From: Glandiceps talaboti
Taxonomy: Eukaryota; Hemichordata; Enteropneusta; Spengelidae
Assembly: GCF_964340395.1 (NCBI RefSeq)
Contig: NC_135565.1
Span: forward strand, 7,391,242-7,455,241
Reading direction: 5' to 3'
Length of the DNA stretch: 64,000 bases
Shown: positions 42,357-55,100 of the stretch, piece after piece
Layout: every line of letters begins with the position of its first letter
Position numbering within the stretch: position 1 is the first letter of the stretch
Translations under genes and position numbers: made by a program
The notes under the pieces: model-generated
What the model was told of the DNA's origin: nothing
Database searches by the model: none
What the model saw: only the letters and a program-made list of their open reading frames with translations

Positions 42357-45300
42357 TACTTTGAAAGTATCATATCAAAATCTTCACTTTTTTGTACACT
42401 GTTGAAAATATTAATGCAATCAAATAACACTATAATGTGGCCTTGGAAGTACCATCACCTGCTGAGTACCTCTACTAATAAAAGTTGCACAGGTAACAAC
42501 CAAGTACATGTAGGTAATTCTTCCTAATGAGTGGCATCAACATATTTACTTACAAAGGAGACAAGTCCAGTCACCTTAGGCAAAGTCTGTTTTCATACTT
42601 CACCAAACTATCACAAAAGGGGTATTCTGATGGACATTCCATTGGTTTTTGGACAAAGCAAATTTTAAAAAAAATTAAAGCAATTAAAAAGATAAAACAA
42701 AATAAAATCTTGACCTACCTACCCTATTCTCTGAGGCCATGTTATCGGAAACACACAATTTTAAATTTTGTTTGCCTTACTAGCAAGCATGCGTTTTTTA
42801 TTTATTTATTTTTAAAACATTCTGTTTAGCCTATACCAAATAAAATTAGCAATACAAATTGAAAATTTGACTTTCTGCTGCAGGGAAATATTTGTCCATC
42901 TATATTTAGTCATTTGTATCATCTTAGAAAAATATTATTAATTCAATCTGCAGATTTTGTTAATATAAACATAGATATCACAAATGAGAATACAATAATA
43001 ATGATATCTGTAATGTGTAATGTCTGAATTATCAAACAATTATCAAAAGTTACACCATTTTCTATTGGTCTATTGTGTGTTTAGTTACCTGCATCCTAAT
43101 TGGTTGGCTGTTCAGCTAATTAGTGTCATACCTCCACATAAGAAATCAGTTACATTGTACTTCACCAATGCACTATACATTTGCTCCTGATGTGACATAA
43201 CTTTTTAAGGGGAGTGAAAATTAATGTGACATAACTTTTTAAGGGGAGTGAAAACCCCAAACGGAAGAGTGAAATTTGCAATTCTCCTTTGTAAAAGTCA
43301 AACAATGTGTCTTTGTATTCACTTTTGTCTGTAAAAACTACACTTGGTAATTGCGCAATCATCAATCAAGCTATTGACTGTCACCATATAGAGGAAAACA
43401 TTGAGGCTGGAAACAACTTGGTTTTCTGTGAGAATAAACCCTTATGTTAGGAAGTGTTTCTGCTGTGCCATTTCTAACCTTTCGAGATCATGTACTTTTT
43501 CAAACCTGGTCCACTTTTTTCAAAAGTTAAATTTGTACGAATCATTTGTTTTTTGTTAAGTACAATTGTGATGACGTAAATTGATGAGGCAAAAAATAAA
43601 AAAATGTTTGCTTACGATAACATGACTTCAAAAAATAGGGTATGTAGATCAGATTTTATACTTCTTTTTTTTTCAATTTGGTGTCGCTTCAACCCATAGA
43701 CAAGATACTCATTGGTTACAATACTTCTGTGATAGTTTGATGAAGTGTAAAAGAAGTAAATGAAGACATTCATATGTGAAGTAGACAAACATATGCAGAC
43801 TGTACATTATGAATTCAACTTGCATTTTTGAAAGAATCGATTCCTCTGGAATGGGATTTAAAAAAAAATTACCATAAAAATATACTTTGGCAAGAAAATT
43901 TACACGGGTATAGAAGACGCGTTAGTACATTTTCACTATTTTACCTTTTATGAATGTAAAAAAATTGTTATGATCATCGGCTTAAACTGGGGTCGGTCGA
44001 CTTGCCAGAAACACAATTTTTTTTTTATTTGGCCTGACTTGTTGATTCAATTTGGTAAATTGCCAATGAGGTATGTACTATTGATTAGGTACTTGACAAC
44101 TTTCAAGTTCTGATAACATTTTCTTAGAATACAAATCCCTTTCACTTTTCTGAGATTTCATAGTGATCTTATTAAGATTTATGAGTCCCAAGTGAGGTTG
44201 GTTAGGGGTGGAGTTTTGGGGCACTGATTAAAATTTTCCAAAATCTGTTCAATTTTTAATAATTCTCTTTAATTTTAATGGCAAATTCTAGTTAAACCTC
44301 ATACATGCTTCCATAACAAAAATACATTGTTAACACAAATTCTACAAATAGATTCTATGAATATCAACAGCATTCAAGACCCATCATTTAAATTGACCAT
44401 GGTATAAAACCTTGTGAGCCCAGGCATTTTACCTTTTTACTGCCTCAATATAAAAAATAAAAAATCCCACAAACAATCAACAACGCTCAAACTCCCTGAA
44501 AATAAAACTCAAACCATCAACTAATTTCTTTGTGAAAAAAATATGAGTGTTTAATGTTCTTCAGTGTAGCTTTGAATGTGAGTTTCATTGCTTCATGCAA
44601 GGTAAACGAGTGAAGGATTAATTTATGTACTTGACTTGGTGTGCCAAAAAATGCACAAATTATGCGGGGGGGGGGGGTTAAGTTTTTCATTGTCTTGGAT
44701 TAATTTGTTCTCTTGATTATTTAACAAAACACTATCTCAAACAACATGTCAATTACTAGTGTCCTTTCACACACATCAAATGTAAAACAAGCTATCATGC
44801 ATAGCATTATTGATTGTCCTGATTGCGCATGCATACTTCTGGGCCAGCAAAGATGGGGTATTGGGTTTGTTGCATCATGATGAATAACACACAACTAAAA
44901 AAAGGCTGACCATCACATCTACCCACTCCTCCCCCACCACCCCCCACCCCCAGTTTGATGTTGACTATATATATGTTACAGGACCAACCACTAACAAAGG
45001 AAAGCATTTTTTCAATTGATTCCCAATATAACCTTTAATTAAGTTCCTGTTTGGTTTAGCATATATGACATATGTGCTTCAGTTTTTCGGTCAAATTAGA
45101 ACAATATGTTGTATTTGAATACCCAAAATTTACCCATATATTCTGATGTTCAAATTTAAACTTGTTAAAAGTTGGATTCCAAGCAATTTATACCCCTAAA
45201 AAACGCATGAAAAAGTGATACAATTTACAGGTGAGGAAGTGCAAACTTAAGTACATAAGTGGTGTCAAAAATTATAAAAAGAGAGGGCTTACCTCAAAAA

Positions 45301-46068
45301 TGGCTGCCTTAGTAAAGTTGCCTTTTGCTGCAGCATTTGCTGCCTTCAAGTTCATCTTTGCTTCTCTTTTCTCATGCCTGGCTTCTTGCTGGAAATATTA
45401 AATATACAATTTATTATATTACACTTTCAATTCGTCGGGTTATTAATAATATTTCATACAAAATATGGTTATACATTAAAAGCTACATATTAGCCACATC
45501 GTGTTGAAGCAATTGTTCTATTTGAATTATTTTCATGCTCTAACATTGCCATATATAGTCATTTTCCTTCAGCCCACCAGCGAATAAAATATATTAGTCT
45601 ATAGTGAAGGCATAACAACGCGAAAACACTACAAATCTCGACAAAGACAGCGTACATCTTCTTTTTTTTTTACAGACGACGGCCAGCGCTCCACTCATTT
45701 CTCTACATTCATCTATATGCACGGAGCCGGGGGTCTTCCTGACATTTCTCGTATCTCATTTCTGCCATTATTCATAGTTGAGTAACATTTTTTTTTTAAA
45801 TTAACCGAAACCTTTACGAATTATTTATTTACGAAGTGGGTGACATATTGAAGTTTTCTGTCTTTACATTTCAACTAAAATGTGCTACGTACACTGGGCC
45901 CTCCCTTGTGATATAATGTTATCGCTCCCTTACAAGATCCGGGATTAACACGGACACAAAACCGGAATCGATAGAGAAATCGAAGGTGATTATTCAACCG
46001 TTCACATCACGGCTAGATACACGTACCTTCAAAGCATGTTTTTCCTTACAGGCGTAGTATCGGTCCAT
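38404..46068 (-). CDS. six-exon gene for a 204-aa protein with a PPxY/YP-rich tail
   Basis: Exons: 46027-46068, 45293-45388, 41918-42046, 40677-40926, 39589-39621 and 38404-38468 (615 nt, 204 codons plus TGA). All introns are GT/AG and all junctions keep phase. The first half is charged, helical and Ala/His-rich ('MDRYYACKEKHALK', 'QEARHEKREAKMNLKAANAA', 'FTKAAIFEACANHHHSRAQV') and then Cys-containing ('AHCKTSVSCMFFGPHSGQKM'). The second half is disordered and Pro/Tyr-rich, with four PPxY motifs (PPQY, PPQY, PPEY, PPPY), a known WW-domain ligand, and a repeated ending 'GYPYPEKQEYPYPEKK'. No signal peptide or membrane segment. I do not recognise the family. By analogy with PPxY adaptors it may bind NEDD4-type ligases; that is inference. 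A TACA/CA microsatellite lies directly upstream of exon 3. Confidence 0.8.
38817..38948. repeat. 46-bp minisatellite, three copies
   Basis: GGAGGTGTAAATCGTAACGA starts at 38817, 38863 and 38909, each unit ending TATAGGAACTAGACTGTGA or similar. It lies in the last intron of the 38404-46068 gene. A related unit in inverse orientation is at about 57947-57985. Confidence 0.85.
40225..40529. mobile_element. ~305-bp palindromic MITE-like element
   Basis: Nine-bp inverted ends AGTGGCCAT (40225) and ATGGCCACT (40521-40529). The centre is a long imperfect hairpin: CAATAAATTGCAAAA at 40320 and its complement near 40425, with CGTTTGTTAGTGTA/AAAATAACAAAC around the tip. A diverged copy is at 59276-59568. 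It lies in intron 4 of the 38404-46068 gene. Confidence 0.65.
42100..42355. repeat. (TACA)n/(CA)n microsatellite
   Basis: Long mixed ATAC/CACA tract starting 55 bp upstream of the exon 3 acceptor (42047) of the minus-strand gene. It generates four overlapping spurious Tyr/Cys/Val-rich frames. Confidence 0.9.
42575..42760. repeat. interspersed repeat, copy 1
   Basis: Words such as AAAGGGGTATTCTGATGGACATTCC and ATAAAATCTTGACCTACC recur, diverged, at 60690-60860 (GAAGGGGTATTCTGACTGACATTTCC; TAAAATCCCGACCTCCC). A partial inverted relative lies around 43600-43760. No coding signal. Confidence 0.6.
43190..43255. repeat. 31-bp tandem duplication
   Basis: GTGACATAACTTTTTAAGGGGAGTGAAAA occurs twice in a row, starting at 43192 and 43223, in intron 2 of the minus-strand gene. 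Confidence 0.9.
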
Positions 46069-46430
46069 GTTGACAAGCTCGTTGTTACTAGTATAAACTG
46101 ATCGTGATTTCGAAATCTAAAGACGGTTCGATTCGTCAAAATCTAACAGGTTGGGACGATTGTTGTTTATGTCGACTCGCACTGTGTCTTTGCTGCTCGC
46201 TACTGTGTCACGAGACCGTAACACTGTATTCGCACACGCTGATTGGTCCAGCTCAAACGGATGACGTAGTTATTCAGCTATTTATAACTTGGCTACAAAT
46301 CTTTATGCGATACACTTTATAAATATGTGAAACTTTGGCCACAGTGCACGTGATATATTAGTCCTGCTTGCTTACGGAGTAACTCAATTCTGACAATTGT
46401 CCCTCCTTGTGTCAGTAATACAGACTCGTG

Positions 46431-46664
46431 CACAGGGGCGTGTAATATTTCATAGATTGTTGTTTTCCAGGTCTACAGACTAAATATAACAACCTTTTGA
46501 TTAATATATATTCCTATATGTAAGGGGAAGAGACTAATATTTTTCTTAGTAGTATAGAGATTGATACATTTGTAGCAGCAAGATTCGTACGATCTTTTCC
46601 TTAGAAAAACGGCATTCTAAGCAATAAGAAAACAACAATCTATGAAATATTACACGCCCCTGTG
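46431..46664. repeat. 37-bp perfect inverted repeat with 160-bp spacer
   Basis: CACAGGGGCGTGTAATATTTCATAGA... (46431-46467) is exactly complementary to 46628-46664. It lies about 360 bp upstream of the start of the minus-strand gene. Confidence 0.85.
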
Positions 46665-47750
46665 GACCCGTGCACCGTCTGCAAGCAGTACTAATGGGCT
46701 GTGCCGATTGTGATAGCAACTGAATATTGTTGCGAGATTGGTATGCACTCATACGGGCGTTCAACTTTGTCGTCATCATGCAGTCACTGGTTTTTATTTA
46801 TGAGCTAATTTCTATTCCAGGATGGTAATATTCTTCTAGTCTAGGATGATCATAATACAAAATAATAACGTTATTAGGCGATATTAAAAAAATACCGTTG
46901 TCGGTGCACACACATAGTTCAAATTCAAAACAGTCAAAAAAAAAATTAAATATTTATTTTGCAAGGGGCGATATCAATACTACAAAAATTTAGTTATCCT
47001 ATTTTGAGCTATTGATTTCACCCCTAACTAAATAGTAAGTGGCAAATCGATTTCACCGTGTCTTATTTCATGAATGTAACTTCGCGAACATTAATTACAC
47101 ATGTTACAAGAAGCTCGACTTTCCGAGAATTTGGAACAAATTGTCTAAAGTCACGCATGCGTCGTGACGTCAGAAAACACTGACGATGCCAGAAGGCCGG
47201 TGTCGTGCGCCAATTGGCCGGAAATTCTGTCGCACGTAACATAACAATATATGTGAAATTGTTTCCACTGCGACAAAATTTCCGATCAATATAATACTTT
47301 TACTCAAAGAACCATGCGATCTAATAATTAAAGGTAACTATATAGAAAATGGTATGATATTTTTCACTTTGCCCCTTTCATTTTCATTGCCACAAACTTT
47401 CCGACCGTCAGATCTACATTAACTCATAGCCAATGGCATTTATTCTATAGTAATTGGTATGTTTTGAAAGTTAATCGGAAATTCTGTTCAATTTGCCACC
47501 TTTTATTTCCATTGCGACACCATCAGATCTACACTAACTCACAGTCCATGACATTTACTCTATAGTGATGGGTATATTTTGAAAGTTGAATCGAAATATT
47601 AAATTCTGTTCAATTTCCCACCTTTTATTTCCAAGTTTCCGACCGATAACAATTCTTGCAGTTGCTACATTGGATCATATCGCTGTATGATTCCGGCATA
47701 TTACAAAGATGGCAACTCAATAATAAAATAAATTATTTACTTCCTTTAGA
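46665..47750. other. intergenic with a ~116-bp tandem duplication
   Basis: Between 47380 and 47645 a unit is repeated twice: CAGATCTACATTAACTCA at 47408 and CAGATCTACACTAACTCA at about 47523, each followed by TTTTGAAAGTT...AATTCTGTTCAATTT and CCACCTTTTATTTCCA. No gene recognised. Confidence 0.65.
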
Positions 47751-47754
47751 TCTA

Positions 47755-48240
47755 TTAATAAGCTTGGTACATAACTTAGGAACTCCTTCATGGAACCCTC
47801 CTGTAAACATTGGACTAAGTGCTGCCTCATCTGCTACTCATCATATTTAATGTTGCCTATTTGATCTATCCTTCCAGCACAGAGTTCATATGTTTTTTGC
47901 AATTGCAAATAAGCCACAGTTATTGGAATATGGTGATTGTCTTTGAATATTCGGCATGGTTATGTTCAGCTTGGTGTCTTCAGCCTGGAACTGATATAAA
48001 ATTGCGAGCTGACATTCCAGTTTGGCAGATGGTTTGTTGTACAGGCTGTCAAAGAGTGTTATCTTCTCACCAATGGATGATGACGTTACCCAATGAAATC
48101 CACCATTGTGCAAAATTTGGACAGAATTGACTGGTGCTTGTGTTAAAACTGCAGGTGTGCACCGGGCAGTATGTTTTGAAATCCTGGCACAGTTTGGTGA
48201 GGTACTTGGAAATTTGGTGCAAAACGAAGTTAAATTCATG
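47755..48240 (-). pseudogene. Ulp1/C48-like cysteine protease domain fragment, element-derived
   Basis: 117 codons from 48240, then a frameshift and about 25 more codons to about 47755. Ordered motifs of a Ulp1-type peptidase are visible: 'VQILHNGGFHWVTSSS' with the catalytic His-Trp, 'ITLFDSLYNKPSAKLECQLA' with the Asp, and 'QSPYSNNCGLFAIAK' with the catalytic Cys in CGLFAIA. The other frame gives 'MRQHLVQCLQEGSMKEFLSY', matching the usual C-terminal helix after the Cys. Such stand-alone protease domains are common in transposon-derived gene sets of marine invertebrates. Frameshifted and lacking an N-terminal partner, so a pseudogene. Confidence 0.6.
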
Positions 48241-48244
48241 AACT

Positions 48245-49100
48245 CAGACAGAACGTTTGCACAAATAAGCTTTCATCGTCATGTCTTCTTCATATAAAAC
48301 GTGAAAAATAAAATATGCTACACACGACAACGTAATGGCCATTTGTGTACTTTTCTCCTTCTATTGCCCCCCCCCCCGAGTTGTGTAATGTGGTTGATAC
48401 ATGTACATTTACCGAATGTCTGCTTAGTACGTGGTCGTTTTATTTTGTATACAGTTCATACACATGCAAGCATTAAAAGAATTCCGCCTCTTGACATGCA
48501 TATATACGATCACGTGACATCAACAACTTGCTACACACAAACACACGTGCACTCCGGATGACTATCCTTGGCTATATCGTAGAGTGTAAATTTGACCACA
48601 ACCGACCCAACCAACAGTTAAACAGTTTTTGTTATATATAGAATTGCATGTGAAGTATGCCAGTGATGTTACAGTAAAAAAAGAAAAGAGAATTATATGT
48701 ACCTTTTTTTTAAGTATATGGGGGGGGGGGGATATGCGAGTTACCGTACTTGAATAACCTACTCGTTTATAATTACCCTCTCAATGTAACATTACATGAA
48801 CCAAAAAGTAAACTAATTTGACAAAATTGTCTATGCCGTCAGTCGAATCGATACCCATTAAAACTTCTGAAATATGAAGTTGGAATGTAATGTAGTGGCA
48901 AAACCTGATATGTGAGTAACGCTATCCGTGAGAGATGCATCGCTATTAAACAAAAGGAAGACAATTCATGAACGTTGATGGCGCTATCTGTTTGCACCCG
49001 GTTGCCATGGCGTGCGCGTAGAACATTAACAACACAATGAATATTCAACATGTCTGGAGCATAGCAACATAGTAGGATTTCCCGTGTCGAGGACTCAGCC
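48245..49100. other. upstream region of the 49101-57255 gene
   Basis: Contains C and G homopolymer runs (48366-48378, 48720-48730) and no supported ORF. The last ~150 bp before the ATG is more GC-rich (GGCGTGCGCGTAG near 49010), compatible with a promoter. No TATA box could be assigned. Confidence 0.35.
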
Positions 49101-52100
49101 ATGTCGCTTTCAGCACCGCCAGCTCCAAAACGGTTCGATTTACACCAAACAAGTACAGGAAGGGGGCACGACTGGAGACCAGCGTACTACTTCCCAGCTT
49201 CAGATTTTAAGGTGAGAATTGGATTGTTAGATCGCTGGAAACAGCGATGAATTGGCGTTAAAAAGACAGGGTTGGGGTCAAGAGCCTGATCCAATGGAAC
49301 AGCATTCACCGTCGGCTCTTGGCACATATATATACACGTAAAAGACAACATTATACAATATTACATGTTTTGTGTTGTCCCCGTGTTTGATTGCCAAGTG
49401 TACGTAAGTCACAACAGTTACATGTATTCTAATAGAAATGCGAACATGATGGCGCATTCGGCGATGCCATTGTATTTTATACATTTGACCATTTGGCGTT
49501 ATCATAACAACAGCCGAAATGCTACGCTAGGAATCAGGAAGTCGCTCGACACTTTAACGCAGCTGTTCATGTGTGATCGATAAAATGGTAACTACAACAA
49601 CTTTGATCAATTCCGCTGTCCATATTAATTTACCTAGCAAATGTAATATCTGGGGCGATTAGTTTCTACATTTGTTACGCCATTCTTGTGCCAAATTTAT
49701 ACCCATGTACGTGTCTATTTGTATGGCATAGTTTTACACCCAAGCAGTTCCAAAGAAGTCGTGTTGTGATGTATCACTAGCAGGGGACGAAACAAAAATG
49801 CCAAGCCTATTAAATTAATGTCGACAGCGGTTGGTAAATGTAAGATTTAATGAAAACTTAAAATAGAATATGTGTCGTATTCTGAAACAGTAGTACAAAT
49901 GCAAGAAAACAGTGATATATAGTAAATATGTTTTGAAATGTTTGACCATGTGAAAAATGTAATAACTATTAGGCCAAAAAAAAATAAAAATCTGGTTCTG
50001 GTCAGGGTAAACTTTCTAAAGTGGTGCGACGACGCGCGTTTTTTTTTTTTTTTCCTAATTTTTTTTTTTTTGGCAAATTAGTAAATACACATTTTTGACA
50101 CTTTACATGCTCTCGGAAGATGTCATACAACTCTGGAAGTTGGCACTGTTGTATGGCAAGTTTTATACGATGCGGATCAATCATCCATCAGGGCATCACT
50201 AGTCACATTTACAAATTTATCTTATCGCCCAGTGATTTGCAGTTATAATCCCGATTTGCAGTTATAATCCCATCCAAGATAATGAGTCTTGCCTTGCAAC
50301 CACTGTATAATGTCATTGTGCAACTTGCAACGTTAAATAACGAGGAATAGGTCTGTCCAACGGACGTAGAGGAGGCAGTGTTTTCTTTCGAGCACCGTCC
50401 ATCATCAGTCTGATACGCAGTCTGTATACGGTACGATGTTTGACACGTCTTTCCAACTCATCGCAGATGGAAAGACGTGTCGAACATCGTAGCGCATACA
50501 TCCAGAGCTAACTGCTTACGCTACAGGAAAATCTTTGTATTCAGAAGGCAGAACGAAACGATCACCAGAACTAAGAACACCTCGAAAGTCAGCTGAATTG
50601 ATATCAACATTTCGATTGCTCACGACGTACTCAAACTTCTGACATTTTCGAAACATGTGAGCGGTTTACCACCTAGCACAGTGAACACACTATTTCCCGT
50701 GATTCCCATCAACCACGCTCATCGTACATATTACGTACACATATCGTACGGGGGATTATGGGTATGCAACAGTACTAGAAGAAAAGGGTACCCGTTACCA
50801 AATAGAAGTGCGCCATCACACGAGTTAAATTTTTTCCGCTAGCCTTGCATACAGTATTGATCGACGGGGAATTGTAAATAAGGAACGGGAAAGCAAAAAT
50901 TATCGGAAAAAAAAGGATCGACGCGGGGGTATTCAGGGCACGCGCGCGCTGACCAGAACCAGACATATTTTTTTTTTTGGCCTAATAACCTCCTGAATTA
51001 TCGTGTCTCACAGCAGACAGTCTATCAAATTGCCATCAGTGTTGTTTGTATAGGACTGACCGGCATTAAAATGTCACGCCTAGACCTTTAACACCTTTTA
51101 TATGATGATGGGACAATTTCTCCAATCTCATCACGGATATTTGTGTGTGCCTACATACATTTGTAGAAAGACAAACACTTGGTTGTTATCACTGTCCTAA
51201 AAATACTATAAACCCCAATGAATATTCGCTTTATGATTTATTTATGTGGAAAATAAAAGTGCTAAAATGAGTAATGATTTAAATGCCTTCTTGTACATGA
51301 ACACAATGACAATTTGGAAAAGTAACAGATCATAGAAAAATAAAATAAAATTACTTGAGTTCATTCAGATTCTCTGATTTCAGAGAAATAAATCCCCATC
51401 TGATAACAATATACCAGTCTGGTAATTAGTAAAAAAAAAAAATTGTGGTTTTCTTCAAGTAGCAAAAATATAGGTTTACTGTGTAGTTGATACATCACTA
51501 TACGAAAAGTCACATTTACCCACCTTTACCCAACCTGTGACCCACATAACTACCATCTCTGTCAAGGGGTAGTACGAGATGAAGTGACACTTTGACTGCC
51601 TACAACCCCCAGCTGAGAGTTCATCAGGGGTAAATTAAGTCAAAGGTGTCACTAACACTCGCCACATTTACACATCCTAGCTAAAGATTTACCCTGGTGG
51701 AAAGACATGGTCAAATGGGACTTTTTGTACAGTGTATGTGTGCAGCTGTATACGTGTATATCATAGAGGTTGGGATTTCTATTAAACAGCTATGATGATA
51801 TCAATCAATTAGAATGTCATAAAAATTTAACATATGTCACAAATTATGATGTAATCATGTTATGTAAATGACAACGACTGTAACTCTAGTATAATGTTTT
51901 TGAGGTGAAACTATTTTCATCAATTATACAGTGATCTAATTATTTTGGGTAACTTATTTTTTTTCAGAAAACAATTCATAATCCCCTACCACCCTCTCTA
52001 GCAAAGCAAGATGAAATTATCAAGCCATTTGATACTACAACTGGTGATGTTCATGACTATAAGATAGGTGGAGGTGCTTATGGTAATGACATCCATAAAC

Positions 52101-55100
52101 GGGCACCAGGCAGCTGGAAAGTACATTATGTTAAAGATCATCATGAAAAGGTAAGTGTTTATTCCAATGTTGAACTTGTTCATAACTGCTATCACATCAC
52201 TGCCCCCCCCCCCCCATAACTCCAGCAGCATATTACCAATCAAACTCAGTTAAAAAGGTATTATGCCTAGGCTGACCTACTGATCACTGCCAGTGCCACG
52301 CTATCATACCAACAGCATATTATTAATCAAACACCTTTCCCCTCCACCCCACCCCCAACTTCCATAGTTGGCTCCTGGCAGTTGAGAGTACATGGTAGAC
52401 ATGGTCACGAAATGGTGAGGATGATCTACAGTCCCTCAATCACAGGACTGTAGTTGGTTCATGATCCCAGTGTTACAAGTCTTTAATCACCCCATCCCAT
52501 CCTACTCATCAAGGACCTCCCATCACAGTCACCATTTTCTCAAGGCTTTAATTTGTACACACTGCCATGTAGAATATTGTGTACCATCTTATTATATTTT
52601 GAAAGCACTAAACCTGTATTGATAATATAGCAATATTTTATATATATTCATTTGCACACATATTTCTGAAACCCAGTTTTCTGTTTAGAATTTAATACTC
52701 GCTGTATAGTGAGGATGGTATGTGTGATTTCATTTTGAAATCAAACTTCCAACAACACAAATTGTAGTTTGTACGTCATTGAAATTGATGATACATACAT
52801 TTAGCACTATGTTCATAATGCTAAAAATAAGTTGCTGTCAGTTCAAGAATTCCTTTTCTCTGTAGATTTGTAAGAATTAACTAAAATTTATATCCTATGT
52901 AATTCATATGTACTTTAGTCAACAAACCCTCTTCACAAGTAAAAAACACATGAGTTTTCCACACAAAAAACTATCCAAAAAGTTGCCTATGGGTGACTAT
53001 TCAGCGAGTGACATCAGTTACAATTTTATTTTCAGGGTGGACAAAATTCTGATCCTTTATTGATATGCTTATTGTCAAGTTTAGATTATAACTTTTATTC
53101 CAACTAAGGTAATATCATTGAAGTCATTTAAGTGAGAAATATTTCAATATTTTCAGTCCATACTGACAGTGGGAGCAATTTAATACAACTATAGACATAA
53201 AACACATAAATTACCTTTATACAGCTGTGTAATTTACACCTGCTTACTGTCAACTACAATAGTTTTAGTCCCAAACAAAGACTTTGTATCCCAGTTATTT
53301 TCACTACATTTACCAGGTATTCCTCTTATTGAACAGTAAACTGAAAGACTTCAAAGCAGGCTCTTGTTTTCTGCAACAATAGCGTATATCTGTATCTAAG
53401 CTATTTTATGTACATCAATGATTTTTACTACCTTGGACATGTTTTCAGAATTTAAAAAAAAAAAACGATAATAGACAAGATTTGTAACATTGTGATTAAC
53501 ACAATGGAGCAATTCCTAGTAAAGCTGGTCCTGTAAATCATTCAACGCTGGCAGTGTTTTGTAACCATGAATCAGCCGTAAGGGCTTAGCTGTCAACATT
53601 AATTTACAAAGGGTGGCAAGGTTTTTCAACAACTGGTGACAATGATGGTGTTGTTATCTCTAAGAAGGATATACTAGTATTTTGTTCAAAAACAAAGTCT
53701 CATGTACAATTAGTAGTATTTTAACCCAAATTAAAATTTATGATCAATTTTGAATTTATGCCTCCTATAAAAGTTTGGCTTTCGGATGTAGTGTGTAATT
53801 AACTCTCTTTTTTCCTCAAGAGAGCTAGATGTATAGAAATATACATGTACATAAATTCGGAATATAAATGGTAAATTTGCATTATAATTTATATGACAAA
53901 TAGTTAATTATTAGATGGACTAATAATTAGTGACATCCCATAGTTTAAAACAAAACAATAGAAATCAGTCAACATAAAGTATTGTATTCATGTACAAACT
54001 ACCAGTAGCTGTGAAACTCGATAAGGAGAACACAAAAATGTCTACACGTAGATAAGCTCATCTTAAACCAAAGCCACTTTAAGACACTGCCCAAGATGCA
54101 TGCAATGTCGCTGAAGAAATATCGGCTTTGATTTGCAAGAATGAGCAGTGGAAATTTGTATTATGATTATGAGGAAAAAAAAACTATTGACATTTCACTA
54201 TATAGAGACTGTAGTACACAGGAACCTCATGACTAAGACTAAGAGTTAGCATAGAACTGACAGTAGAGGCCAGAGATGCATAGAGTCGGAATGAATCGAT
54301 GAACACTGAGTTTAGCAGTGTAATGACAGCCCAGAAGTGACTACATGAACTTGCATTGTAAACAAACTGATAACTTTCTTATCTCCTATATCAGTATTTT
54401 CACCTTGTGCTGTTCATCCTTGCGATGTTGTCATCCTTGTGATGTTGTCATCTTTGCGATGTTGTCATCCTTGCGATGTTGTCCCTCAAGTTAAATCCAA
54501 AATATAAACACTTAATCAATAAACAAATAAATAACTTACACCTGCAATTTCTTTTTATCTTTTTCTGTCGTGCAGCTTCAGGGACGAGGTTGGAGGCGGC
54601 CCTTGACCACTGGTACCATGGAAACTGAATTCCAAGCAAATTACAAAGGACTACCATCCAAAGTTAACTTTGACGCTAAGCTTCCCTCCAATCCACTGCC
54701 ACCTGTCTTAGATAACCACCACAGAGGAGGACCTGTGAAAGTAAGTTTTTATTTCGAAAAAAAAATAATCATAAAAATACTAAAAGTGTATAAAAATTTA
54801 TAATGTGCCTGTCCTACCAAGAGCTCCAGGTGCTACCAATGATTACTCCTGTCATGCATCCTTAGTGACACAGTGGCCCAGGTAAAACACTGATGATTTG
54901 TTCAAATTATTGTAACAAAATATATAGTATTGTACTACTGAACTGTACAATCAGGAAATCTCATTGATTCATTTCTAATCATTTCTTTCCTCAGACTGTT
55001 ATACCATCTACAGAAAATGAGGCTGTGAGAGGAAGACCATTCTTTGCAAGAGATCCAGCCATTCTTACAGAGCTAGATCCCTACATTAGTACAACACATA

